From the NCBI GenBank assembly GCA_027579435.1, contig JANBPK010001476.1, forward strand, positions 62,001 through 126,000: a stretch of 64,000 nucleotides of DNA. Direction: 5' to 3'. The DNA comes from Candolleomyces eurysporus. Taxonomy: Eukaryota; Basidiomycota; Agaricomycetes; Agaricales; Psathyrellaceae. The notes below the pieces were generated by a model that worked only from the letters and a program-made list of their open reading frames with translations, was not told the origin of the DNA and made no database searches. Positions 39,302-50,844 of this stretch are shown here, in pieces. The position numbers and the translations under genes were made by a program. Position 1 is the stretch's first letter; each line of letters starts with the position of its first letter.

Positions 39302-41287
39302 ATGATCGTACCTACCGTGCCATCCCGGATTCTTTCGTCGTCTTGCACTCTCTCTATCCTTCCCTGGGCGGTCGTTCTCGTTGCTCTATGCACTAACATG
39401 TCAGAGAATCTTCGGCTCTGGATAGACGACACCTCAGCTTCCTTTTACTCGGTTGGAATGTCGATTTGGGTTATGGAGCAGGAGGATGGCTGGATGGGAC
39501 GTTCCCATACGATCCTCACCCTTGCGGACGGCCAGGACCCGGCCAAAAATTTCAGGAGATCAGGTTCTATCTTGCTAACATTCTTTGGTGCGTCGTTGCT
39601 CCTCCACGCATTACGCTGAAATTGACAGACTGCAGGTACTAGAATATCCATGTTCGGTCTGACCCCCCGTCTTAACGATTCCCGCACCTTTTTGGCCTCA
39701 ATAGACGACTCTCCGACCACAAGGCACGACCTCCCTCTTTCCCTGCCACATCCATTCCACGAATGGTATATATCACCAGAGCTCACAAGCGGTTGGCATT
39801 CACTCGAATTGAGTGCCCTTCCCGTAGACATCTCGTTCGACTATGCAGTTAGCCGAGCATCCTCAGACTCCCTCAGTCGTAGCCCCATACCTAACGCACC
39901 TCCAGACGTTGTCGTTTTCGATGACACTGACTTGGACGTTGTTGAGTACCATGGATCATGGTCAGTAAGCCAGGAACTACCCGCGCTGAACCCAGCTCAG
40001 GACCTCGGCAGTGTGGCATTTGGGGGGGGGATACCACCACAGCTGTTCCCCCGGAGCTTCATTCAGTCTATCTTTCAACGGTATTTCCCTGTCGCGCATA
40101 ACTCGAGTACCTCCCGTCTTACTGATATCGTCTCAGGTGACACCATCTCGCTTTTCGGAATCCTCGAGCCTGAGGGATCACTTGTTTTCACCTCCCAAAT
40201 CGATGGCAAACCGCCCATGTCGTGGTCATACAACTCGTCTACCATCGCCACACACTCGCTTCCTCAGTTCTCGGTCCCAAACTTTCGGTTCCTCTCGTAC
40301 AGCGACCTTTCACCTGCAAAACACACTTTGGTGGTGAACATTACGCAGTGCGCGAATCGCCCACTCTCATTTGATTACGCCCTGATGAAGCTGTCAACGG
40401 GGGCGGTCAAATCAACTATATTTCCCAATTACGATTCCTCGACCTCGCACCCAACTGCATTTCCTGCAACGAAGATCGTAGGCGTAGTGCTGGGTGTATT
40501 GGTATGCATCATAGCAATTTTTGTAATTCATTATCGGAAGCGGAGTCCCCAAGCCTTCACCATTCATTGGTTTGCGAAATTTGGACGGAAATTCAGACGC
40601 CAACAACAGTCAAGAAATACCAGAGGAGGTGAGCTTCCTTTTGGTCTGCTTACTGCTTTTGTCTATCACGATTGAGACGGTATCTCTTTTTTTGTCTCAG
40701 ACGTAGAACAGCAGTCAAATAGGTTTCGTGAGACCATCCTTGATATTCGAAGACCTTCGTACAGCAGCTCTAGACCACCAGAACGACAGGCAGAGTACCA
40801 GCCGAGCAGCGGGACATTGCCAAATGATCTCGCACCGTCAATCCGTACTGCCCTTGTTTCACCACATCATCGCAACAAATCGAGTCAGCCCACGAGCAGA
40901 GTCCGTCAAAAACGATGTCGGACAACGAATCGGAGCGCAACACGGCGTTCCCCAGAGATTACACCCTCCAATCATGGGCACAGTTGCCCACCCAGCCCCA
41001 AATCGAGGCAGTTGGCTTCACAGTTTCCAGTGGTAGACGCATTGGTGCCTCCAGAACATGGCGAATCCTCGTCCGTTGAAGGTAAAGAGGCTCGACCGAG
41101 AAGACGCTCTGCACCAGATACAGACCTTCCAATTCAAGTCCTACGGTCTGATAGCAACACTGGCAGGGATGACCCCGACATTCAGGTCGTCGAATTGCAT
41201 GGGATTGTTCATGGGCCCGTAGAGCAGAGTAGTCGTCTCCCAGCAGTTACCAATGGTAATCTTCCTCCCTACCACGACTTGGCGTGA
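39302..41287 (+). CDS. Two-module surface protein B with one transmembrane helix, 602 aa
   Basis: Four exons: 39302-39587, 39636-40080, 40137-40628 and 40701-41287. A hydrophobic N-terminus ('LPWAVVLVALC') acts as signal peptide. Two beta-sandwich modules follow, of the type frequent in mushroom cell-surface proteins: 'LRLWIDDTSASF' to 'GTRISMFGLTPRL' to 'ISFDYAVSRA', then 'VVFDDTDLDVVEYHGSWSV' to 'SLFGILEPEGSLVF' to 'LSFDYALMKL'. A transmembrane helix ('IVGVVLGVLVCIIAIFV') precedes a basic, Pro/Ser-rich tail of about 240 residues. A run of nine G at 40022-40030 breaks the frame. With eight G the protein reads 'AFGGGYHHSCSPGASFSLSFNG' as the family expects and the exons total 603 codons. This is a probable homopolymer error. 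Ligand and role are unknown. Confidence 0.8.
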
Positions 41288-41933
41288 AACCCTAAAGGTC
41301 CGGCAACGGGCAATAGTAAAGCCCTTGCGATCCTCCTATGTTATGTCGCAAGCATCATGAACCTTGTGCTATTATTATGACATAATATGATCCACAGTAA
41401 TGTACTTGAGATAATGCCTAACTAATAGTGGCACTCAATTTTGGGGAATGGCAGTTTTGTGGAATTCGACGGTGAAAAAGAATACTATAAAAGTGATCCT
41501 TTTGGATCTGAGTATTGCTAGAGCCACATAGACGAACAATACCTCTTTTCCAGACTGCTATCTGGCAGGGGAGTATGAATGGAAGGGTGGAGGAACTTCA
41601 GGTGCTTTCAAGCAAGCGGATCTCACGTCCCCGAAAGCTTGGGAACGCTTCACTATTCGCAAAACTGCTCTTCCGCCAAATTGTGCACCACTATTGGACT
41701 GTTGTTGCTCGACATCAAGATCAAGATCATTGAAGGAACATCTCGACAACCGAGTTCATTGATTTGATGGGAAAGCCCCGGGAGTATTGCTTTCTTATGC
41801 TTGACGACCCAGAGATCTTCTTTCCCACCTTTCTTTACCCCCCACTATCCTTCATTCGCTCAGGTATTCCTTGCAAAGCTATTTGTCTATCGCCTACTAA
41901 CTGCGCATAACGTAGTTAATCCTTGGGTGTACG
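41288..41933. other. Intergenic region between B and A3
   Basis: A/T-rich 3' flank of B and leader of A3; nothing else recognised. Confidence 0.4.
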
Positions 41934-42842
41934 ATGGCGACCACTCAAGCGACTTACCTCCCGCTAGTCGAGCAGGACTTTCCTTCAGAGCATGCAGCTC
42001 TCGCCCAAGCCTTCCAGACGAGGGCATCATGGGCTTGGACTCGGGAAGGTCTCGAGTTTGAACCTCCGAACGCCCCATCTGGAGAGCAAAGAGGTTTCCG
42101 TTGGACCTATACCAGCACACTCCCGACGAGAACGCCTTCAAGTCTCACAATCATCCTCTCCGTGGACAACTACTTTGCACTACACGTAAACGGTGCCCTT
42201 GTCCATGCCACCGACCCCGAGAACGAGCTATGGGATGCATTCGCTTTCACAGTGCCTGTTGCGGCTGGATCCAACAAGACAGTAGTTGCTGTTAGAGGCA
42301 TCAACGCCGAGGACACTACAGTCGCCACTCGAAACCCTGCGGGATTCACAGCTGCTATCAAAGTTTCGTATCAGGGAACAACGGACACAGAAACGTTTAT
42401 CACAGGGCCGGATATGAAGTGGGTTGGAGAGAGTCTTTTACCCTTAGGGTGGGAAGCACCGGAATTCAACGATGCCAACTGGCCGAACGTGGTGGTGTTC
42501 CCTTCCCAGCTCGCAAGCTCAATTTGGTTACCGGAGAGGCGGAGGGGTCCGTCCAAACTCCTTGTCGGGAGTAGTATTGCCGGAGGCGCGAATTCATCAA
42601 CCTCAGCACCCCCTTCGACTTCGACCACGGCGAGTCTTACCTCTGTCACCCCTGCGATCGGCACAACTCCGACGCTAACTCAAGCTCGCTCAACGACGAC
42701 TGTGATAGTGGCCCCTTCAGATAACGTCTTCAATAATAGTGGTGGCGTCTCTTTGGCACCAGCGCCAGGTATGACTGGGATTCTTCTGGGTTTTATCCTG
42801 CTATTTACTTTGTGGCCCCGGTCCATCCGACATATCTTTTAA
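41934..42842 (+). CDS. Galactose-binding-like membrane-anchored protein A3 (short-tail form), 302 aa
   Basis: Single exon. Very close to A1 through the domain: 'YLPLVEQDFPSEHAALAQAF', 'RGFRWTYTSTLPTRTPSS', 'SVDNYFALHVNGALVH', 'WVGESLLPLGWEAPEFNDANW'. It also matches at the C-terminal helix ('GILLGFILLFTLWPRSIRHIF'). The Ser/Thr linker between them differs in length and sequence, as expected for a fast-evolving stalk. No signal peptide is evident. Promoter-proximal DNA upstream also resembles that of A1 ('CATCCCCCACTTTCCTTCAT'-like leader). Intact frame throughout. Confidence 0.8.
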   Translation: MATTQATYLPLVEQDFPSEHAALAQAFQTRASWAWTREGLEFEPPNAPSGEQRGFRWTYTSTLPTRTPSSLTIILSVDNYFALHVNGALVHATDPENELWDAFAFTVPVAAGSNKTVVAVRGINAEDTTVATRNPAGFTAAIKVSYQGTTDTETFITGPDMKWVGESLLPLGWEAPEFNDANWPNVVVFPSQLASSIWLPERRRGPSKLLVGSSIAGGANSSTSAPPSTSTTASLTSVTPAIGTTPTLTQARSTTTVIVAPSDNVFNNSGGVSLAPAPGMTGILLGFILLFTLWPRSIRHIF

Positions 42843-43382
42843 TTTATCATAACGTTGGCATGGTCTCCCGAACGGACTTATCGCCTATTCTTTTGAGTTA
42901 AGATGTCGTCCTCTCCTTTGTGTCTACTGTCTTTACAAATGTGTGTATCGATTATCGATCCAGGATACCAGATTATTTAGCTTTTTTTTCGTATGACTAT
43001 GTAGGGATAGGGTTGCTCTCCTCTGAGAGGAATGGCTTGAAGTAATTAACTTGGTAGGGGTCGGCCTCGTGCTTTGGTCGCGACGACTACATTCTGATGT
43101 TTCCCGAGAGATGATTATCATCATATGCCCAGACTCCTTGTGTTGTGACTTCAACTGAGATGATCACCAGGCAATGTTCTGATGGTATCTCGGTGCAATT
43201 ATACGTCAACGTGTGTTCCGCCCTATTCTCCCTAGGTGCTCACTTGTTCTCCTTCTCATCCTCTTCAGTAACTATTGAAACTTCGAGTTGACCTCAGGTT
43301 CTTTACCAACGTCCAGGCATATTGTGAGTGTTATCAGAATTTCTCTTTGCTCGATCGTTCTCCGCTGATGGTCTGGGCAGAC
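42843..43382. other. Intergenic region between A3 and A4
   Basis: The second half resembles the leader of A2 (for example CCAACGTCCAGGCATA), so the promoter was duplicated together with the gene. Confidence 0.5.
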
Positions 43383-44480
43383 ATGAGCTCAAGCCGCGCA
43401 ACCTATCAGCCTCTCACTGAGCAAACGTTCCCGCAGGAGCATCTACCGCTGATTGAGGCCTACCAGAGCAGAGCGTCCTGGATATGGACAACGGAGGTCG
43501 ATCCCTATACGGCTCCAAATGCGCCCTCTGGAGAGCAGCGAGGGTTTCGATTCACTTACCTCCACAATGATCCAACAAAAACACCTTCCAATGCGACCAT
43601 TCTTCTTGCTGTCGACAACTATTTTGCGCTCTATATCAACGGGGCTATCGTTCACGAAGCTGACCCACGAAACGATCTCTTCGCCGCTCTAGCCTTTTCC
43701 GTCCCCTTACCAATCCCCAGCAACAAGACAGTGTTCGCTGTCAGAGCAATCAATGGCAGGAACGCACCCGACACACAAAACCCGGCGGGACTCATCACCG
43801 CTCTCAAGATCAACTTTCAGGGGAATGCAGGGAGCGAGGTGTTCGTCTCTGGCCCAGATATGAAGTGGGTCGGGGAATCTCTATTGGCTCCTGGATGGGC
43901 GGAGACGGATTTCGACGACGGTAGCTGGCAGACCGCAGTCGTTTACCCCTCCACGATTGCAAATGTACCCTGGCCGCCTGGTCAACGTCGTTCACCACTC
44001 ACAGTCGCGGTCGGAGCCAAACTCCCAGTCTCGAGCTCGGCAGTAGGCCCTGGTTCCGACGGCAACTTGCAACCTGGCGCCTGGGCAGGGATCGTCGTGG
44101 GCGTGGCTCTGCTTGCAGCAGCGCTCGCTGCCATCGCAACGTTTTTCCTCACCCGCCGCCGATACCAGCCCAAGAAGAGAAACAGCACCGCATCCTCAAG
44201 TTATGTTGCATATGCATCAGTTCCCCCTCCGATACAAACCACTCCTTATCCCCTCAGTCACGTCCATCAGGAGCAAGTGAACAGCTTCACCCCGGGTCCA
44301 GAGGTAGGAGAGCGAGGCGACTATCCTCCGGCCTATATGGGAAGTGAAAATGCAACAGGAAGCGCTGTATCTACCGCTGGGCGCAGCTCTGAACAGTACC
44401 CCCCTGGACCACGATATCAAGTACACCATGCGTCGGTTCACAAGTCGAGTATATCGGGCAGTGGTCTGACCAATCGGTGA
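43383..44480 (+). CDS. Galactose-binding-like transmembrane protein A4 (long-tail form), 365 aa
   Basis: The start at 'MSSSRATYQPLTEQTFPQEH' is chosen because A2 begins at the same place; the open frame extends 36 codons further upstream. Domain motifs as in A2 ('AVDNYFALYINGAIVHEADP', 'TVFAVRAING', 'WVGESLLAPGWAETDFDDGSW'), then 'AGIVVGVALLAAALAAIAT' as membrane helix, 'RRRYQPKKR' and a tail of about 110 residues. The tail ends 'PGPRYQVHHASVHKSSIS'. It is the intact counterpart of A2 and shows what A2's tail looked like before the frame change. Confidence 0.82.
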   Translation: MSSSRATYQPLTEQTFPQEHLPLIEAYQSRASWIWTTEVDPYTAPNAPSGEQRGFRFTYLHNDPTKTPSNATILLAVDNYFALYINGAIVHEADPRNDLFAALAFSVPLPIPSNKTVFAVRAINGRNAPDTQNPAGLITALKINFQGNAGSEVFVSGPDMKWVGESLLAPGWAETDFDDGSWQTAVVYPSTIANVPWPPGQRRSPLTVAVGAKLPVSSSAVGPGSDGNLQPGAWAGIVVGVALLAAALAAIATFFLTRRRYQPKKRNSTASSSYVAYASVPPPIQTTPYPLSHVHQEQVNSFTPGPEVGERGDYPPAYMGSENATGSAVSTAGRSSEQYPPGPRYQVHHASVHKSSISGSGLTNR

Positions 44481-44625
44481 TACTTGGCCGTTTCGGTATT
44501 TACATAGGTAGCCAAGCTTCGCTACGGACGCTTGATTGTATTCCAAACTTTGTACTCGATCATGGTGCATAGTAACTCACGGACCTAGACTTTCAAATCG
44601 CGTAACAGTTATATATTTCAATATT

Positions 44626-46574
44626 TCAATAGTTCAGTGAAGAGCTACGGATATATGGCGCAGTGGGCTTGTTATTGATTCCCCTCCACCAAGTCACAGC
44701 GAGGCTCCTTGAGTAGCCTCTCCAGCTGGACCATCCCTGAGACGCGAAGTCGTACAAAAATCGAGCCATTCCACAGACCGCCTCATAGCAATTGTCTTCG
44801 CGCCGTCGCAGCTTGATGTTTAGCACAACGTTTTCTCGAAAAATCGCCCCAAGCTGAATCTGGTTGTTGCTTCTCGAATCGTGGCACCTACTCAACAGAG
44901 ATTGGAGGGGCGAGGCGAGATAGGGAGTGGAGTTCAGTCGATCAGTGGCAGAGTGGAATGCTGCCATCAATCTTATAGTAGATCCATCCATGACGAGTAT
45001 CTTCAAACCGTCGATTGGAAGACACCTCGTCCAGTTCATCGGTTTCTGGGAGTGAGCAGCGCAGCATAGTACCATAATAATTTTCAGTGAAGGGGATCTG
45101 GTATGCGCGGTTGAGGAAAGGGTAAGATTCGTCGCGTCGCTCTAAGTGCTGGTGAGTCTGTGTAATGGAAGGCCTTCCGGTCTGTCTTCTGACAATTTAT
45201 GGAGCAGTATGGTATCATGAAGCATCCAGAACTTGAGTCGCTTCTCCGAGCTGCCCCATATTTCCTGATGGAGGTATAACATTTGTACTGGTAAGCACGC
45301 TGATATGCAAAGAGGGTCATTCGACTCACCAAAAGGGTATCGCACAGTTGACGGAAAGATTTCGATGCAAGTCCACGCAGCGTTCGATGTTCTTCAGTTC
45401 CCACCATGTCGTCCTCGCTGGGAGCCCCTAATAATGACCAAAACAAGGTTTCGTTCGGCGAAGTGAGAGATGAGGAAAGGGTAAATAGTGTACCTCCCCA
45501 GTCTTCTGATCACTTCTAAGGCGAACTCCATGATTTCGGTCACGTCGTCGTCATGAAGAGTCCCAACTAAGGTGTTGAAAAGTACCTCAACACTTGTAAA
45601 GCAAAGGGCAGTATTTATCGTATATCAGGTCCCGGGAATTGTTGGCCCAGCGGGAGATGACTGCCATGAAGACGGTGTTGAAGGCCTAATTAAGCTCCTT
45701 GAGGTACTTGTCTCTTTGAGAGGCGCGATAGATATGGCGGTCCTCTGATAGCTTGAGAATCAATTTGAAGAGATACGATGTAGGGGCGATTAGGTAGATT
45801 TACAGTATATATACGCGACTGAGCTCCCCACAACATTATTTGTACCCGTATCATTGCTGTTTTGACTAAACACCTCCCCAGGTGATGCGAGGTGATGATT
45901 TGCACGAGGAACTCGCTCCCTTGTTCGTGACCACATCCTTCCGGATGCTTGAAATCTTTGAGAACCAAGCGATCCGGGTTGAAGGTTTCCTGAGGTTTAA
46001 CAAAGATATCGAGAAAGGCATCATCGCGTAGTACTGATTCGAGGACAATTGTCCAGGGTGATAGAGTCGAGATGTCAGCCCCCTGTAACGAATTAGATTG
46101 CTTTGTATCGTAGCAGGCCTTCTGGGTTGAATGTCGAACATCGAGTAGCTGATTCAAGATACGACCTCTCTCAACAAGAATTCCAGTAAGCATTCGACGG
46201 TGGCCTCGCGTACACCAGGGTTGCCTCTCGAGAGACGGATTACGGCGCATAGTGTAGATATATCCCCTGACAGTCGAGCGGCTCGGGCACCCTCCGAGCC
46301 CACAGCATTCGCTACTAAAGCAGGGACGTGAAGGCTGGACCCGGGGACAAGTAGGAGCAATTTCATTGTCGGGTAGAGGATATCGACAGCAAAGTTCGTG
46401 GAGCTGAAAACCGAAGCGAACTCTGCAAGGCGGTTGAGCAATCCAGATTCTACCAGGGCCAGGAGTTAAAAAGAAGTCTCGTAGACGAAGGACAGTAGAT
46501 TTGGATTTCCAACAAACGTGGAGCGAGAGCGTTCTTGCCAGGGCTGCCAGAGCTCTCCTTGTTCCGTGCATCAC
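44626..46574 (-). pseudogene. Decayed MYND-family gene
   Basis: Several frames on the minus strand keep family features in the right order. An N-terminal region comes first ('FAVDILYPTMKLLLLVPG', 'GDISTLCAVIRLSRGNPGV'). Next is a damaged finger, 'SGCFMIPYCSINCQKTD', whose downstream His/Cys end reads 'RKAFHYTDS' in place of the usual 'SSFHREEC'. Last is the C-terminal domain ('GAIFRENVVLNIKLRRRED', 'YEAVCGMARFLYD'). The pieces lie in different frames with stops between and the finger lacks its last Cys. It resembles a different branch of the family from genes 1, 2, 4 and 5. A functional gene with odd splicing is not excluded. Confidence 0.5.
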
Positions 46575-47674
46575 CAGGTGTTGGCAGGGGGGAAATTAAT
46601 GGGGATGGGATGGTGACGGCGAAGTAAGGCGAAGCTAAGAGTCGAGCTGTCATTATCAGTTCTGCGATTCATCCCATCCCCCACATCGATTAGCGCGGTG
46701 CGCGCACACCTTCGCAATGAACAACGTATCTTATCGTACCCGAAATTACCTCCTGTCAACCCATAGAGAACTCGACCGATAATACGTTTTTCTATGTACC
46801 TAGAGGTTTCATAATGACCTACCGCGGAGTGGCTGAAGTTTACGCTTAATCCGGACATGCTCGACCCTTTTTGTTTCTGTCTGGTGCAAGTTCTCCCGTT
46901 TGTGTCCGACCGGCCATCGATACGACACTCATCTCAAATGCTTTTTTGCCTATCGAGTCCAGAAGCTCATTCGCAACTATAGCCTCCGGCGGGACTTATA
47001 TCATATCTTATCGCATCTTATCTTGTCTCTTCTCGTAAGCCATCTGCCAGCGCCATGGTATTGGTTGCTCGCCCTCGTGCCTTTCTCTTTGACCTGCCCT
47101 CTCCTCCGCTGACGACCGGACGAACTCACTAAGTCATCCTCGGACTAACAGGACTATCACCTACGAGTATGGCTTAAGCAGGTCCCAGCCTGAAGCCTGG
47201 GGCTCAGGCGATGCCACGCGCCTTCTGGGTGGTCGGATCCTCATTGGCTGGCTGGCGAACCAAGCGTTCATATCGATGTATGGATGTCATTTCACGATTC
47301 ATCTCATAGAACCTCCAATCTAACCAAGTCTGCACGATCTACGATAGGGTGCGATGCCGGCATGTCAGGGCATTGTCCAACCCCGGCGCTCCTCGTGGCC
47401 GAGATAGTCGCACCACGTTCCTTGCCAATCAATTCGTATCCCCAACCAAGACCGACAGCAAGAAGGGAAAGCAGACCCTGGTCCCTGAACGTAGCCATAT
47501 GTTTTTTGTTTGCCATGTGCGGTCGGACTGTCGTACGATGTTTCGCAAGCGGATGGGGCACGTCGCGTGATTGCAGCTGTCTTTCGTTCATAACCCTGGT
47601 GAGTCTCGCAATCGGCCATTCTGCGCTTCAAGCTGCTCACCCTACCACGAGTAGACCCCTGAGCCCATTTCTCG
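46575..47674. other. Intergenic region, 1.1 kb
   Basis: Upstream region of the F-box/LRR gene; no further gene recognised. Confidence 0.4.
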
Positions 47675-49463
47675 ATGTCAGTCCCGACGAAGCCGCGAAA
47701 ACTTGTCCAGCTAGCACCACTCGGTTTCGATCGCGTCGTGGACGGCACCCCAGTCACCTCAAGCGCCCTATTGTTCCAATTCCCCGTCGAAATCCTCTCC
47801 CACATCGTTGAAAGCCTTTCGTTCTCCGACCTAGCGGTACTCGCGCAAGTGGATAATGACTGCCGCCAGCTCGCGCGTTCCATTCAATTCGTCCACACCG
47901 TTTTCGACTTCCGTCGGCCTTCGACATGCGAATTTGTGGAAGCTTTGGAGAAGGAGATTGCGGAAGGACCGGTCTCACCTGTTTATCGCCGCCATCGTCG
48001 TATCGCATGCTGCATCCGCCGAATCAAGCTGTATGCCCACCCGCACGTCGTTCAGGGTCTACCCGTGGACTCGTGGGTTAGCAGGGTCGCGTCCCTGTGT
48101 GCCGAAGCGTTCCCAAACCTCTACAGCATCGAGTGGCAGACTCCCAACCCACAGCCGATGGCGCATCACGAATTGCTGGTCAAGCTCCAGGCTTCAACCG
48201 CGAAGCATGTCAAGTTCGACGCGGTTTGGGAGCCTCTCCCCATCCTCCCTCTCACCACCACCATTACTCAGGTCGAGAATACCATTCCATGGAACCTTGA
48301 GACGCTCGATATCATGTACAGCGTATTGAGCGAGATGACGGGCGGGTCGTCCACGGTTTATGATCTGGTCGAGAGGTGCGGGGGGACACTGAGGACGTTT
48401 GTGTGGAGGAACGGAGGGCCCCTTGTTGAAGTTACTCCTGAAATCCTCCTCCTTTTACTCTCTCGTTTNACCCCGTCTTCGGCATCTGCGTTTGGAGAAC
48501 GTTCTGGTTCGCGGGCCGGTCCAGTTCAACCCACCTACTCTAGCCCAGAGGTGCAAGATCACGCATCTTGATCTACGAGGGTGCGACGGTACCATCTACG
48601 AGTGGTTTGAAGGACTTGGGACGTTCGAACGCCTTCGGAGTTTGAGGGTGAACGTAAACCCTGCCTCGGACGCGGCCGCTGCGATCAGGTTTCTAGAGAA
48701 CAACACCCACCTCATCGCATTGGATGTTGGTAGGGTGGGTGCCTCTCTTCGAAATACCTTACTCCCACTCCTCCGATCCGACTTCAAAGACCTCGTGGCT
48801 CTTCGACTGGTTTGGGACTCCGACGAACATGAACCTCCAGCTGGATCCCTCGAGATGATCGCCGGGATAGAGAAGCTGGAGAGGCTCTGGATCAGCGGTC
48901 CGGGCAGACTCTTGGGGCAGGGTTATGGATATAGGACCGATGCTGGGTTTAGCGTTGACCACTCACTCGTCCTTCAGTCTCTCCTCCCATTTGTCCGACT
49001 TCGCCTCCGCACTCTTATATTCACAGGCGACACCTACACCGTCCCTGGACCACACCACCCGTTGCTCGCCCCTCAAGCCCCCCACTCCTACTATGACATG
49101 AAGCGGCTCCCACACGGCGTGGCAGTTGAAGACTACTTGACCCCGGAAGAGTGTAAGAGGGCGTGCGGGAGTTTGACTTGTTTTGATTTTGAAGAGAGTC
49201 GGAGGGAGTGGAGGAAGTTAGAGGTCGTGGCTTGGGAGAGATGGCATCACGCTCGAATGCGGGAACATGCGAAGGCGTATTTCGGGGGCTTGGAGAGATT
49301 GGAAATGGCTCATGTTGGGATGCGACCCGTTCATCGGGACGAGTTGCTGGACTCGTTCGTGGAGAATGGCGGGTTCGGTTGCGAGAAGCACGGGGAGAAT
49401 CAGAGGGACGAGGATGGGGTTTTTGTTGAAGAGTTTTGGGATAAGATCGTATCGAGCGTTTAG
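47675..49463 (+). CDS. F-box/LRR-type protein, 595 aa
   Basis: A single long exon with one N (48469) inside 'CTCTCGTTTN'. Deleting the N joins '...LLLLLSRL' to 'PRLRHLRLENVLVRG' and gives 596 codons. The F-box is at residues about 33-70 ('LFQFPVEILSHIVESLSFSDLAVLAQVDN'-type pattern), followed by leucine-rich segments ('ITHLDLRGCDG', 'FERLRSLRVNV', 'LVALRLVWD', 'LERLEMAHVG'). It belongs to the large mushroom F-box family whose members serve as substrate receptors of SCF ubiquitin ligases. It is not closely related to the two smaller F-box genes in this window. Confidence 0.85.
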
Positions 49464-49580
49464 ACATATAGAACGGCGGGTCGAATGACGACTCATAGAT
49501 TTCCATACAGATTGATCCGTCTCGTATAGTACATAATATAATTAGCAATTCCATCTAGGGCCTTCAAACTACGCTAAAAT

Positions 49581-50844
49581 CTACACCTCTTGAGAGCTAA
49601 GCTCTCCGCATGCCTCAGCGCTCCGTCCGGGCCCAAGGTCACGATTCAGAACCGATTGTATGAAGGATGAGTAAGTATCGGGACCTCGAGCAAATTCGAT
49701 TGGGTTGGTGAGACCACCCTTTCCGTCAGCTTTGGGAAACTGTTGCCCCCAAGAACGTCCAGTGGTGACCCGGAAAATGATCATATGTGGAGATAGGGAC
49801 TACGCAGAGAAGCCGGCTGGCTAGTCAGAAGAGTCCGGTAAGTATAAATGACAGGACTTACTGCGAACGAATAAAACNAAAAAAGAGAAGACGTTCGCAA
49901 GCGAGTAGAACGTCTCTAAGCCCACAGTTGTCTCCTTTGGTGAATAAAGTATGATCACAGCATACACCAGCCCAAACACAGAGGGAGGTAAAGCGGACTC
50001 GACGAGAATGGCTATGACACCAGTGTACAGCGTGAGCTGGTTGGACGGCAGAACTTTGGAGAGAGATCGACGGGCGCGAATAAGGTGGAAGGAAATCATC
50101 CCGGTCACGATGATGTTCGTTGAGACAGTCAGGATGGTTCCTGCGGTCTCGTATGGGGGAAGAAAGAAGCTGGGGTTCGGACGATTGGATTGGACTACAA
50201 TATCCATGGCTGAAGGAAGGTGAAGAGAGGAGGTGAGAAGAAAAGATAGTTATAAACAATGGTATTCTTGCGCACCTAGGGCACCGATGCAAGTAAGAGC
50301 TGGGAGGACGGAAAAATACCACCGATCTTTCCAGATGACGTAGCATCGATAGACCTATGACAAACATTTAGCCGGCGATTGAGAAGTAGCAGAAAATTAG
50401 GGACTCCTACAAGCAATACATCCCCAATAAACACCAACAGGGTCAATGAACAAGTACTCCCCCACCTCTCCCAACTCAAGAAATACTTCTCCATCAAGGT
50501 GATAAAATCACCAGACGAAGTCGACTCGAAAAGTAGCTTAAAAGCCCAGACGGCATCCAACGAGCCGGCGAAGGCGACTNAAAAACGTAATAACAAAGCT
50601 GATAAAAACATATCGATGGCGACCCTTCCTCAAGTCGGGGCGGGTTTCGAGGAACACGGAGAGACCATAGATTGCCATAAAGAGGTGAATACCTGAAAGA
50701 TAAATGCGTTATATGATGTGAATAGTAGGAGACATAGTCTGTGCACACACCTACAACGACGAGGCTCATCGTGATATTAGCATACATTGATTTGGCTTGA
50801 CCTCTAGCTACGTGGTCGTAGTCGATGTTGTCCGAGCCAGACAT
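49581..50844 (-). CDS. 7TM membrane protein of the fungal DUF6533/6534-like group, 339 aa
   Basis: Exons 50751-50844, 50411-50692, 50276-50354, 49862-50209 and 49581-49799 join to 340 codons once the two Ns (50580, 49878) are dropped. Both Ns sit beside A runs. Seven hydrophobic segments are visible. Typical motifs: 'YRCYVIWKDRWYFSVLPAL' after TM3, 'TNIIVTGMISFHLIRARRSL', 'AILVESALPPSVFGLVYA', and after TM7 'SPHMIIFRVTTGRSWG' leading to a cytoplasmic tail. These proteins are widespread in mushrooms with unknown ligand and role. They are not STE3 pheromone receptors. Confidence 0.85.

Larger units (their letters stand above)
28000..44480. repeat. Tandemly duplicated and rearranged block (A, CHAT and B genes)
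   Basis: Order along the plus strand: CHAT scrap, A1 (short), broken CHAT (-), broken B, A2 (long), CpG-free scrap of a short A tail, intact CHAT (-), intact B, A3 (short), A4 (long). The same order A-short, CHAT, B recurs twice, and B is followed by A-long directly (left) or after A3 (right). Flanking non-coding DNA is also shared, for example the leaders of A2 and A4 and the 3' DNA between the A tail and CHAT. Duplication was therefore at DNA level, followed by deletion and decay of one set. Confidence 0.8.

Noticed and set aside
49021..49554. 177-codon minus-strand frame
   Set aside because: Antisense to the end of the F-box/LRR gene, very Pro/Ser/Arg-rich, no family match.
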